A stretch of DNA of 64,000 nucleotides from DAOTTY01 sp034437575. Lineage in GTDB: Bacteria; Chloroflexota; Anaerolineae; Aggregatilineales; Phototrophicaceae. The translations under genes were made by a program, and so were the position numbers. The stretch covers positions 1 through 64,000 of the forward strand of contig DAOTTY010000020.1 in the NCBI GenBank assembly GCA_034437575.1. Direction: 5' to 3'. The notes under the pieces were generated by a model. It was not told the DNA's origin. It saw only the letters and a list, made by a program, of their open reading frames with translations, and made no database searches. Shown here one piece after another: positions 45,701 to 54,800 of this stretch (position 1 is its first letter; each line of letters opens with the position of its first letter).

Positions 45701-46057
45701 CAGGAATTAGAGGCAGGCCGCAACTTCCAGATGATGCTGTATGTTCTCACAGCCCAGGATATTCTGGATGCCCAGCCAGATGCCCCCGACCGCGTGGCCG
45801 GTGGGTTCTTCTTTCATATCCGTAACCGCAGCACCAGCGGCGACCTCAAGACGGACGACCCGACTCACCAGCTTATTATGGCAACTGCCCGCGAGACGAT
45901 TGGTCGCTATGTTGCGCGTGCCCGGTCTGGCGACTTCACCGTGCAGCCTTCAAGCATTGACAAAAGCAAAGGCCCGCGCTGCGTCAAATTTTGCGAGTTT
46001 TACAAACTGTGCCGCCTTTCAATTACCCATCAAGATAAACCCGAACCTGCCCTATGA
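42716..46057 (+). CDS. AddB-like helicase-nuclease subunit
   Basis: 1113 aa. Subunit of an AddAB/RecBCD-type complex that processes double-strand breaks. N-terminal P-loop FLLAPVGAGKTEQAL (residues 5-19) and UvrD-like core. The C-terminal PD-(D/E)xK nuclease domain shows IIDRIDRVGDDVLVLDYKTG (about 970-990) and RNFQMMLYVL. Cysteines for an iron-sulphur staple are present: one before the nuclease in NDYGICPFRFF (about 815) and three after it in CVKFCEFYKLC (about 1088-1098). Overlaps the next gene by 4 bases (ATGA). The pairing with an addA-like gene supports the call; AdnB-type alternatives are less likely. Confidence 0.86.
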   Translation: MPTEFLLAPVGAGKTEQALARITHVTGQKPFARVWVLLASDRQISEFRNRLIEYVGERQVIFNVEFFTFYDLYTRILEASGQPTRQLREAARLRLLRVLASQLYDNGELAVYGSIAHKPGFIRILADFIYELKQNIITPEDFASATATQFGNRLQDVELARIYAAYQERLLKHDIVDREGEGWLALDRLTHNPDLHRDVDLVVVDGYDQFTRLQASLVAQMAERVGDTLVTLTVVPQREATVGRRFRDALTALKQAYDANGTAYAERRLTEQVEQRHPDLQHLAASIFQLDSQPRPLSGGVTFRAVPDVVTETATVLREVKRRLLPDANGQTSCRPEDVLIVLRDYERYHVHIRDLGRAYGLPLALHLGEPLTQTPPIRALMSLITLHDTSVYVTDFQTRPLLNALRSPYFQIAGLEREAVQHLDRISREFAVVGGREAWLEAVQNAALNRAADEEDVKPVKPIINAETGDNLRAALIAFFDAATPPANATLTAYIEWLEGLIGQDPLGNPDDVDKEPGFGTLEMVKCVRRGAPRYIISRDVAALAEFKRVLQMLLGAQELLSTLESVDATLSWASFLADLRAAVERTSVESAPPRQGRVLVTTVTDARGLPHKHVFVLGLSEGLFPLRQPEDPLYLDNERQQLSDGGLPIKTAAQRAADDGLFYELISLARASLTLSRPTVKDGAPWVESHLWRAAAAAFTDASDQITAHEVRLGVIVDLNSAATPDEAATAVALHLTAPQAAEPALGAYNWLLQNAAPLWANIRQGHIIEARRLSPVPHDAHTGLIRDPALIKQLAQHLGPDHVWSASQLNDYGICPFRFFVNRVLRIEPLQEPRLGMDARQLGLLNHKILEDTYRQLARRGMTIEPGNVDEALDLLEAVATAALDAAPQQLGFRQSPVWEQEKTVLLNRLRALVRHDFTDMNDKLAKAGYPVEGRHPYDTETPFGIGQFGALLKVGDDAPPIRVTGIIDRIDRVGDDVLVLDYKTGTTAIKIQELEAGRNFQMMLYVLTAQDILDAQPDAPDRVAGGFFFHIRNRSTSGDLKTDDPTHQLIMATARETIGRYVARARSGDFTVQPSSIDKSKGPRCVKFCEFYKLCRLSITHQDKPEPAL

Positions 46058-49000
46058 ACTTCACCCCCGAACAACACCGTGCTATATATACTCATGACCG
46101 CAGCCTGATCGTCGTTGCGGGGGCTGGTTCTGGCAAAACGCGGGTGCTGGTGGAGCGCTACCTGGCCTTGCTGGAACATAACCCGGATTGGTCGCTAAAT
46201 GCGCTGGTAGCCATCACCTTCACGCAAAAAGCCGCCCAGGAGATGCGTGACCGCGTGCGAGACGCCCTGCAACAGCGCCTGGCCGCCGCTGATACCCCTG
46301 ATGCACAGGCCAGATGGTCCAACCTGTTGGCAACAATGGATAGCGCCCGCATCGACACAATTCACGCGATGTGTGCCACGCTGCTGCGAGCCAATGCTGC
46401 CGAGGCGGGCATTGACCCCCACTTTGCGATTATCGAGCCAGTAGACGCAGACGCCTTGCTGCAAGATGTTATTGACCGGGCATTGAATGATCTGCTATGG
46501 CAGGGCGAAAGCGACCCGGTTGCAGCGCTGTTTGCAGCCTACGAGGCGGATAGTGTTCGGAAGACCCTGGCAGATTTCGTGGCGACCCCGCTGCCATCTT
46601 TGCCAGACGACCCGGCTGAAATCGTGGTGCAATGGCAGTCGTTGTGGCAAACCAATGCCGCACACCACATCACATCGGCACTGAAGGGGGTTGTTATCAC
46701 CAACTTTCAGGACTGGTGGGCAACGACCGCCGCACCGAAAAGCGACAAACTGACTGACACCTGCGCTGCATTCGAGGCCGAATTAAAGGCGATAGACGGC
46801 TTCCCGGCAGCTTGTACATTGAACGAGGCATTAGCCACCCTGCACCGGCTGGCTAAAACCAGTGCGGGTACGCGGGGCAGCCCAGCGGCGTGGGGTGGCA
46901 AGGAAAACAGGCAGGAAGCGGCTGCATTCGTCAACTCAGTAAGAGATTGGGCCAGGCAGGTATTGGCCATCATTGGCGACCCCCCCGGCGAGTTGGACGA
47001 ACAGGCGGCCCAGTTGCTCCTGCTGTGGGTGACCCTGGTGCGGCGCGTCCAGGCCAGTTACATCAGGGTCAAGGCCGCTGAAGACCTGCTCGACTTCGAG
47101 GATTTGGAACGTCGCACCCTTGATCTGCTCACTCAAAGTCCTGGTGTCAAGCAGCGCTATCTTGGGGCAGAGTTCCGGCATGTTCTGGTGGATGAATTCC
47201 AGGATACAAACGCCCGCCAGTGGCGCATTGTGCAGGCATTGACTGACCCTGAACAGCCAGTACAGGGGGAACCCGCTCGCTTGTTCGTTGTAGGCGACCC
47301 AAAACAAAGCATCTATGGCTTCCGGGGCGCGGATGTGAGTGTGTTTGAGCAGGTGCGCCGTACTCTGGCGGCTATCCCAACATCGGATGGCACCGCTTCT
47401 GAAATACCACTGACCCAGTCATTTCGCACTCATGCACCACTGATTGGTGCATTTAATCACATCTTCGGGCAACTCCTGTCCCGAACGCCCGGCAGCATCG
47501 TCAGCGATTATGAAGTCGAATACGGTGAACCAATGTCGGCATATCGCAGCACACCGCCAGATGACACGCCGCCGCTGCAACTAATGCTCATTAATCAAGA
47601 GGCGCGTCCGCCATCTGACATAGAAGATTCTGGTGACCATAGCAAGCAATCGGCTGGCAAAATGAGTACCGATGAGGGCCGCGAATGGGAAGCCGCCGAA
47701 CTCGCAGTTCGCATTCGGCAGATGGTGTTTGACAAGCCGCTGATGATTTACGACAAAGAGGCCGATCAACACCGGGCCATCACTCTTGATGACATTGCGA
47801 TTCTGTTTCAGACGATGAGCAATGTTGCCCTTTATGAGGAAGGGCTGCGAGCGCAGAACATCAGCTACATCACAGTGGCAGGACGAGGCTACTACAGCCG
47901 CCAGGAAGTATGGGATTTGCTCGCGCTGCTGGAAAGCCTGTATAACCCATTCGATGATCTTGCGCTGGCGACGGCCCTACGATCACCGCTGTTTACGTTC
48001 AGTGACGAAACGCTGTTCGCACTGCGGTTGTTTCATGATAGCGCTGGCAAGCCACTGACCTTGTGGGAGGCACTGTGGATTGCCGCCACACGCGATATGG
48101 GTTTCGTCCCGCAGGCGGAGCATGAGCGTGTGCGGCAGGCATGGCACACGCTGCAAGCGCTTCACCGACAGGCAGGGCGCGTTACCATTTCTGAGTTGCT
48201 GCGCGATGCACTTGCACGCACGGGCTACCTTGCCACGCTCATGGGCCTACCCGATGGCGCACGCCGCCGTGCCAATGTGGAAAAACTGCTCAAAAAAGCG
48301 GTAGAGAGCAACCGGGCCACATTAAGTGACTTTACGGCTTATCTCAGTGATTTGAGCGACCGGGAGGTGCGCGAGAGTGAGGCAGAAACAGACGTTAGCA
48401 ATGCTGTCAGGTTGATGACTGTCCATGCAAGTAAGGGGCTGGAGTTCCCAATGGTTATCTTGCCGGATGCATCCTGGTCTAACAACGCCTCAAACAATAG
48501 TTCGCTGCTGAACTACGCGGGTTATGGGGTGGTGTGCAGCATCCCCGGTGACGATGGCAAGAGCGCCAAACCTTATCTATATGAGCAAATTAAGAAGACG
48601 CAAAAGCAGCGCGATGAGGCTGAGCGTAAACGGCTGCTGTATGTCGCGGCAACCCGCGCCCAGGACTATCTGTTGGTGAGTGGTCAAGCGAGTTGGAACT
48701 CCGAAATAGATGGTTGGAAGTCACGCGGATTGTGGTTGAACTGGCTGCTGGATGCCCTGGACTTGCGCGATTATGACGGCGAGGAAGATACGATAGACTA
48801 TGAATGGGGTCAGTTGCATGTGTATCGCCCGCTACACCGGATGGCATCCAGCAAGCCGACACAATCTGTGGATGACAAACTGCCCTTGTGGGAACAGCGC
48901 CCCGTGCTAGACGGTCAGCCGTTGGCGGGGCCAACGACAGCGCCGCCACTTACACAGCCGGTACCGGCACAGCTAGACCGCTACGCCAAAAACCTGACCG

Positions 49001-49755
49001 CCACCCAGATAGCTGACCTGGGCAGTGCCCCACATCATCCATTCTACTTAGAGCGCTTCCGGTGCAGTGTACTTCAAGACACACCCACCCGCGTCAAGCA
49101 GGTCATCATGCCAGATAAGAGCCAGCCTAACGTCACGCCACGTGTGCTAGGTGAAATTGTGCATGAGGCCCTGCGCTGGTGGCGCTTCCCGGATAAGACC
49201 CATGATATGCACCACGAGCTGGTGAGCTATGCGTGGAAGCACGGCGTGGTACAGCCAGAAGACCTGAAATACGCCGTGAATACAGCGCGGGGGTGGCTGC
49301 GCGATATGCAGTACACCGACATCTACCGCATGATTAACAGGGCGCAGCGGGTCTACCGTGAGCTGCCGTGCGTCTATCAGACGGATAAGCGGGTGATTCA
49401 TGGCATGATTGATGTGCTGTTCCAGCAGCCCGACGGCACCTGGGCTATCGTGGACTACAAGTCCAGCTTGGTGAAGGGCTATGTCGAACGTACCGACGAT
49501 GCAACCGAACGCGCTAACCGGATGCTGCTGGCCAAGCACGCGGAGCGCTATTACCTGCAAGTGGGCATTTACGCGACGGCTGTCGAACGCTACCTTGCCG
49601 ACCTGGGGGGTGCCCTTGAACCAAATCAGCTTGCCATCTATATTCACTACCTACGGTATGGTCAGGCGGTGCCCGTCAAACACGAACAATGGTCTGCCGC
49701 GTTAAGCCAACTCGAAATCCAAATAGGACATTTAATTGAGGAAGACGAAACATGA
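46054..49755 (+). CDS. AddA-like UvrD/Rep helicase-nuclease
   Basis: 1233 aa. Superfamily 1 helicase with motif I LIVVAGAGSGKTRVLVERYL (about 18-37), motif Ia ALVAITFTQKAAQEMRDR, motif II VLVDEFQDTNARQW, and motif V/VI regions LMTVHASKGLEFPMVIL and RKRLLYVAATRAQDYLLV. C-terminal nuclease domain (about 1100-1190): HGMIDVLFQQPDG, AIVDYKSS and ERYYLQVGIYA. Overlaps the addB-like gene and the following membrane gene by 4 bases each. Length and domain order fit AddA. Confidence 0.92.
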   Translation: MNFTPEQHRAIYTHDRSLIVVAGAGSGKTRVLVERYLALLEHNPDWSLNALVAITFTQKAAQEMRDRVRDALQQRLAAADTPDAQARWSNLLATMDSARIDTIHAMCATLLRANAAEAGIDPHFAIIEPVDADALLQDVIDRALNDLLWQGESDPVAALFAAYEADSVRKTLADFVATPLPSLPDDPAEIVVQWQSLWQTNAAHHITSALKGVVITNFQDWWATTAAPKSDKLTDTCAAFEAELKAIDGFPAACTLNEALATLHRLAKTSAGTRGSPAAWGGKENRQEAAAFVNSVRDWARQVLAIIGDPPGELDEQAAQLLLLWVTLVRRVQASYIRVKAAEDLLDFEDLERRTLDLLTQSPGVKQRYLGAEFRHVLVDEFQDTNARQWRIVQALTDPEQPVQGEPARLFVVGDPKQSIYGFRGADVSVFEQVRRTLAAIPTSDGTASEIPLTQSFRTHAPLIGAFNHIFGQLLSRTPGSIVSDYEVEYGEPMSAYRSTPPDDTPPLQLMLINQEARPPSDIEDSGDHSKQSAGKMSTDEGREWEAAELAVRIRQMVFDKPLMIYDKEADQHRAITLDDIAILFQTMSNVALYEEGLRAQNISYITVAGRGYYSRQEVWDLLALLESLYNPFDDLALATALRSPLFTFSDETLFALRLFHDSAGKPLTLWEALWIAATRDMGFVPQAEHERVRQAWHTLQALHRQAGRVTISELLRDALARTGYLATLMGLPDGARRRANVEKLLKKAVESNRATLSDFTAYLSDLSDREVRESEAETDVSNAVRLMTVHASKGLEFPMVILPDASWSNNASNNSSLLNYAGYGVVCSIPGDDGKSAKPYLYEQIKKTQKQRDEAERKRLLYVAATRAQDYLLVSGQASWNSEIDGWKSRGLWLNWLLDALDLRDYDGEEDTIDYEWGQLHVYRPLHRMASSKPTQSVDDKLPLWEQRPVLDGQPLAGPTTAPPLTQPVPAQLDRYAKNLTATQIADLGSAPHHPFYLERFRCSVLQDTPTRVKQVIMPDKSQPNVTPRVLGEIVHEALRWWRFPDKTHDMHHELVSYAWKHGVVQPEDLKYAVNTARGWLRDMQYTDIYRMINRAQRVYRELPCVYQTDKRVIHGMIDVLFQQPDGTWAIVDYKSSLVKGYVERTDDATERANRMLLAKHAERYYLQVGIYATAVERYLADLGGALEPNQLAIYIHYLRYGQAVPVKHEQWSAALSQLEIQIGHLIEEDET

Positions 49756-50750
49756 TGATTCAACGGATCACCGGGCCGCTGCCGGAGTGGGCGAGTCGTA
49801 AAAATCCGATCTTGAACTACCAGCTCAAACAGAGTGAAAACGCCTCGTCGCGGGCGCGGGTGGTGCGGGCGCTGTTGATTGCTTTTGGCCTGGTTATTTT
49901 GGGGCTTGGGGGCTACGCCGCTGCCACTGATATTTTCACGCAGCCGCCAGGCCAGCACCTCACAGATAGCGCCGTCGAGATTCTGTTTTACCCGGTAGTG
50001 ATTTTGCAGGTACTCACCGGCATTGCCGCCCTTTCGCTGACGATTGGCACTGTGAGCGAGGAGCGCAGCCACCTGACGTGGGATAACCTGCGGGCAACGC
50101 CCATTGGGGCGGGGCTAACCCTGCGGACGCGCTGGGCGTCGGTGTTTTACCGGCTGCGTGGCCTGCTTGCGTTGATTACGATTGTGCGGGTGCTGCTGAT
50201 CGCAGGGGTACTGCTGGACCTGACCGCATTCCAGGGGCGTTACTTAGACCTGCTCATTGGCGGCATCACGCCAGATATTCCCACGACGCTTGGCGGAATC
50301 CCATTCGCAGTGCCTGTCGCTGCCCTGATGCTGTCGCTGTTTTTGACGGCAGCCTTGCTGCTGCCATTCACATCCACCGCCTTTGATGCGTCTGTGGGGC
50401 TGCTGCTGTCAAACGTGTTGCGCCAGCGCATTTACAACCTGATTGTGCAGTTTTTAGTATTTGTAGTGCGCGTAGGTGCGGTCGCGGGTTTGATTTGGCT
50501 GGTGCAGCGCTATGTAGACGGTACGCAAACGCTGGCTGACTGGCAGGCGTGGGTAGCGCTGTTCGGCTTTTCTGCCGTTGCAGATTGGGGGTTGATGCTA
50601 ATGCACCTGGGCTTTGCCGGGGAAATTTGGGCGATTATCCCTTATGGCATCTTCCTGGGGCCAGCGCTGCTGCTGTTCGTGCTGTTACAGGCTTTGCTGG
50701 CCGAATTGATGCTGCGTTGGGCTGTCAACGTTGCCGAAAACCGTGACTAG
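49752..50750 (+). CDS. ABC-2-type permease-like membrane protein
   Basis: 332 aa, about seven hydrophobic segments. After the second helix the cytoplasmic stretch TVSEERSHLTWDNLRATPI resembles the E-x-x-x-x-T-x-E-x-L-x-x-T-P type loop of ABC-2 permeases. No ATPase partner lies in the window. It starts in an ATGA overlap with the addA-like gene, so it is part of that operon although a transport function has no obvious link to DNA repair. Its stop interlocks with mgsA in CTAG. Family assignment is tentative. Confidence 0.6.
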   Translation: MMIQRITGPLPEWASRKNPILNYQLKQSENASSRARVVRALLIAFGLVILGLGGYAAATDIFTQPPGQHLTDSAVEILFYPVVILQVLTGIAALSLTIGTVSEERSHLTWDNLRATPIGAGLTLRTRWASVFYRLRGLLALITIVRVLLIAGVLLDLTAFQGRYLDLLIGGITPDIPTTLGGIPFAVPVAALMLSLFLTAALLLPFTSTAFDASVGLLLSNVLRQRIYNLIVQFLVFVVRVGAVAGLIWLVQRYVDGTQTLADWQAWVALFGFSAVADWGLMLMHLGFAGEIWAIIPYGIFLGPALLLFVLLQALLAELMLRWAVNVAENRD

Positions 50751-51133
50751 AGCTTGTCGTCAGAAATGATATACCGGGCGGTGGCGGTGTTGGTCGCCAT
50801 AGGTACATTATGAACATTGCAAATCCGCAGCAATGTCTGAATGTCTGGATCGTGGGGATGCTTGCCTAACGGGTCTATGAAAAAAAACACAGCAGACACT
50901 TTCCCCTCTGCTACAGCAGCGGCAATCTGTGCATCACCACCAAGTGGGCCAGATAGCATCCGTTGCACGTCCAGGCCCACTTTATCCACCAGCATCATAC
51001 CGGTGGTATTTGTTGCCAGGATACTGTAGCGAGAGAGAATGTCTTTGTGTTCGAGTGCAAAGGCCAGAATATCTGTCTTCTTGCCGTCGTGCGCGATTAG
51101 CGCGATGGTCTTACGGGGTTCGGGGTCAGCCAT
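50747..51133 (-). CDS. mgsA: Methylglyoxal synthase
   Basis: Converts dihydroxyacetone phosphate to methylglyoxal and phosphate, a bypass of lower glycolysis under phosphate limitation. 128 aa, the family size. Seen: IALIAHDGKKTDIL near the N-terminus, phosphate-binding ATNTTGMML, the catalytic Asp in SGPLGGDAQIAA, and FIDPLGKHPHDPDIQTLLR followed by VPMATNTATARYI. All match the MgsA family. Confidence 0.95.
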   Translation of the reverse strand: MADPEPRKTIALIAHDGKKTDILAFALEHKDILSRYSILATNTTGMMLVDKVGLDVQRMLSGPLGGDAQIAAAVAEGKVSAVFFFIDPLGKHPHDPDIQTLLRICNVHNVPMATNTATARYIISDDKL

Positions 51134-51225
51134 GTTGGGGCGTGTCCTTGTTTTGGTGTAGTGTGCGTCGTTTGAGTATAGTTTAACGGGTTCGGGGCCG
51201 CACGGCCACGAAAATGAATGCGTTG

Positions 51226-51234
51226 TGTTAAGAT
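51226..51234 (+). promoter_or_regulatory. Possible extended -10 element before ppiB
   Basis: TGT directly before TAAGAT (51229-51234), 72 bases upstream of the cyclophilin ATG. No clear -35. Confidence 0.3.
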
Positions 51235-51305
51235 AACGGGGTACAGTCGCCCTGAGAGGCGCTGTGGCATGCTATTTGATTTCACTGTAAGGAGAATGAC
51301 CTGTT

Positions 51306-51794
51306 ATGGTTCAGCAGTATACCAGCCCGCCAGAGATGCAAATTGATCCGCAAAAGAGCTACACAGCCCACTTCAAAACGGACAAGGGCGAGTTCGACGT
51401 TGAATTGTTCGCAGATAAAGCACCCATCACCGTCAACAACTTTGTATTTTTAGCGCAGCAGGGCTTTTACGACGGCCTGGAATTTCATCGCGTGATTGAC
51501 AATTTTATGGTTCAAGGGGGTGACCCAACGGGCACCGGGCGCGGCGGCCCTGGCTACAAGTGGAACGATGAAGAATCAGCGCTTGGCATCCCGCACGCTG
51601 GCCCCGGCATGCTCAGCATGGCCAATGCTGGCCCCAACACCAATGGCTCGCAGTTTTTCATCACACATGTTGAAACCCCCTGGCTCAACGGCAAGCACGC
51701 CGTTTTTGGTCAGGTTAAGGGCGATGGTCAAACCGTCGTAGACGCCATCGCACAGGGTGACAAGATGCAGGCAGTCACGATCATCGAGGGCTAA
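51306..51794 (+). CDS. ppiB: Cytoplasmic cyclophilin peptidyl-prolyl isomerase
   Basis: 162 aa without signal peptide. Single cyclophilin domain: KGEFDVELFADKAPITVNNF, GFYDGLEFHRVIDNFMVQGG (catalytic Arg in FHRV), GMLSMANAGPNTNGSQFFIT and HAVFGQV. AAGGAG lies upstream. The N-terminal 18 residues before the domain are polar. It resembles the exported cyclophilin at 18772 in the core, with a different N-terminus and no acidic tail. The stop is followed by a hairpin. Confidence 0.94.
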   Translation: MVQQYTSPPEMQIDPQKSYTAHFKTDKGEFDVELFADKAPITVNNFVFLAQQGFYDGLEFHRVIDNFMVQGGDPTGTGRGGPGYKWNDEESALGIPHAGPGMLSMANAGPNTNGSQFFITHVETPWLNGKHAVFGQVKGDGQTVVDAIAQGDKMQAVTIIEG

Positions 51795-51799
51795 GTTAA

Positions 51800-51820
51800 G
51801 CGGGCGGTGCCATGCGCCGC
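51800..51820. terminator. Hairpin between ppiB and the sensor kinase gene
   Basis: 9-bp GC-rich stem (51800-51808 with 51812-51820, one G-U pair in RNA) with a 3-base loop, between two convergent stops. Likely bidirectional. Confidence 0.5.
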
Positions 51821-51834
51821 CCACACAGCTTACG

Positions 51835-54800
51835 CTACCCGTGGGCTGCCTCTGCTGCCTGGGCTGTGGGCAGCGTAAATGAAAAAACGCTGCCGCCGCC
51901 AGGGTTTTCCTCAACCCAGATGCGCCCGCCATGTGCTTCCACCACGAGGCGGCAGAACGTTAACCCCAGGCCCACCCCGCGCCGCGTGCCGCGCTGGCCC
52001 TGAACCTGCACATAGCGATCAAACAAACGCTCGCGGTAGTCTGGTGGGATGCCTGGGCCACGATCAACCACATCGACACGCACATAAGCCGGGTTGTCTT
52101 CGAGGGGTGCCGCATAGATCGTGATGGTAGTGTCATCGGCTGTGTATTTGAGTGCATTGTCTACCAGATTTTGAATAACACGCTCTACTTTGTCTTCATC
52201 TGCCTGGATGTTGACCAGCCCCTCTGGTGCGTTGAATGTCAGTGTAATGCCCCGTTCTGCTGCTAGAGGCTGGAGTTCGTCAAGCACGTTAGCCGCCGGG
52301 GTGGCCAGGGCAAAGCTGTTGCTGTCCAGGGAGATTTCGCCACTTTGCATTTTGGCGATGTCCAGAAGCGAATCAACCCGACGTATCATTTTGCGAATTA
52401 CCTGACGGCTGGACTTTGCCACGGAGACAATTTGCGCTCGTTTCGGGTTCTCCTCCGGCACCAGCCTGGGAATGATGTTCAGGCTGGTAGTAACGGCTGT
52501 GAGTGGGCTGCGTAAGTCGTGGACGATCATACGAGTAAACTCGTCTCGCGTCTGGTCGAGTTCAATGCGCTGCGTCTGGTTATAGAACACCAGCAGCAAG
52601 CCAGCGACATGGCCTACCTCATCCCGAATGGAGATGATGTCGCGCTCAATGTAAACCATGCCCTGTGCGCTCTGAACAGAGTACAGGTCCGGTTCGCTGG
52701 CCAGTCGCTTTCCGGTTCCTAACTGTTGCAGCAGGCGTTGCATTTGCTCAACACCGTCGAAACCCATCCGGCTTGGCAAATCTAACGCTGTGTTGAGCGC
52801 CAACGTGTGTATATTTTGCTCAATGAGCATGTCCGGTTGCAGGCCAATCAAGCCAACCGCCGGGTTTGCCATAACGATGTCGCCGCCCGTGTTCATCAAG
52901 ACAACGGCTTCGGTCATCGCATTCAAGATGGCTTCCATACGATCACGCGAACGGGTAACAGAGTGAAACAAATTGCGGTTATCAATGGCGATAGCTGCCT
53001 GATTAAACAACTGCACGATGAAGTTTGTGTCTTCACGGGTGAATGCCGCCGTCTCGTCACTTTCTAGCACGACCAGGCCCATGCTGCCCTTTTCACGGAG
53101 GATGGGGACAATAAGTTGGGAGCGGGCTTGTGGTACAAGGGGCACAGTGTTTGGGTCAGTGCTGATGTCATCAACCTGCATGTAGTTGCCACTTTCGCGC
53201 ACACTCCCCAAAATGCCTGTGTCGAACAGGGCAACATCTTCAAAGAGGCCATCAGGGTAGTTGCGTTGGGCCACCACTCGCAAGCGGTTCAAATTCTCGT
53301 CCTGCAAGACAATGACGCCGCGTGCAGCCTGTGTGTAGTCGGTTGCGAAGTTCAGCACAACAGCAGCGATGCTTTGCACGTTAATTGACGCACTGGTTTG
53401 CTGGCCAACCGCCGCCAAAATCGAAAGCTGGATCAGGCGCTTCTCCAGGGCTTCATCAATGCGCGTGTAAAGCTGCGCGTTCTTGATCGCCTGAACCGAC
53501 TCGCTGGCAAACGTTCGCAGGAACTCAACAAACTCCTGAGAGGGGTCTTGTGGGGTGCTAAAGTACAGGGCGACCACTCCAATGAGTTCCTCTGCGCCGA
53601 CGAGTGGCAGTTCAATAATCGAGCGCAGATTGGCGTCTAGTAAAACTTGGCTGTAGCCTGCTGCACGTTCGTCACTGGCCACGTCTCGGATGATTAATGG
53701 CAGGAACTCCCTGAGCTTCGGGGCGTTATCTTGCTTAGGGCCTTGCGGATTCGTTAGCAAGGCAGGCTGCGCTGTGAGCAATACCTCATCGTCAACGCCT
53801 GCTGTACGCTGGAGCTTGGGTGACGATTTGCCATCCTCGGCTAGATAAACAGCGACCGCATTTGCCTCGGAGAGCATCCCGGCAGATGTCGTCACAGTGT
53901 CCAGCACGTCCTCCTGCGATAGCGTGCTGGAAAGCAGCGCAGAAATTGTATTGAGCGTGTTCAAACGCATGACGCGCTCAGCTTGCTGGCGGTACAGGTG
54001 GGCGCTGTCTAGGGCTGCTGCCAATGCTGACGCAAAAATACGGAGTGACTCGGTGTCATTTGCACTAAGCTTCCGGCCATCCATCCCATAAACCACCATC
54101 ACCCCCACCACGTCGCCTCGTGCCAACAGCGGCGAGCCAGACCACCACGTCACAGGGTAAGGATGATGGGGCAGGCCCAACTGTTGTAAGTACGCAGCAA
54201 CATTGGTTTGAATGTGCAGCGGGGTACGCTCATGAACCAACTGGCCAATGAGTTGAATATCCACCGCATCCACAGCGACAGCGCGACCCAATGTGCCCTG
54301 TTGCAAATGCAGCGGATAGGTAACGTGGCCGCGCTCTGGCTCACGCACAGCAACAATCAAATTGGAGATATAAGCCAACTGGGTTACATAGCGCAACACT
54401 GCCGCAATGACCTCCTCCGTTGACGTGCAGGACTGTAACGCATGATTCAACTCTGATAGCACCCGCATCTCGTGTACCTGTTCACGCAGCACCACCTGGT
54501 TGCGGCTGTAGCGAAACGTGGTCACAATTGCCAGAATGAGGCCCGCAATCGTCAGCACAAAAAAGGGCAGCGGTAACTCGGTGTAAATCACGGTGACAAC
54601 AACAGCGTATGCACTGGGAACAACGAGGACAACCAAAATTTGCAGGCTGCTTTCCCACAAAACCTGGAATGGATTGCGCCCCTCAATTAACCAATCCAGC
54701 AGATACATACCTAAATACAGCGTTGCATACGTGGTAATATACACCATCATAATGGGCGCGACTGCACCAGACAGCGTATTGAGAGGCAAGTGACGCCCCC

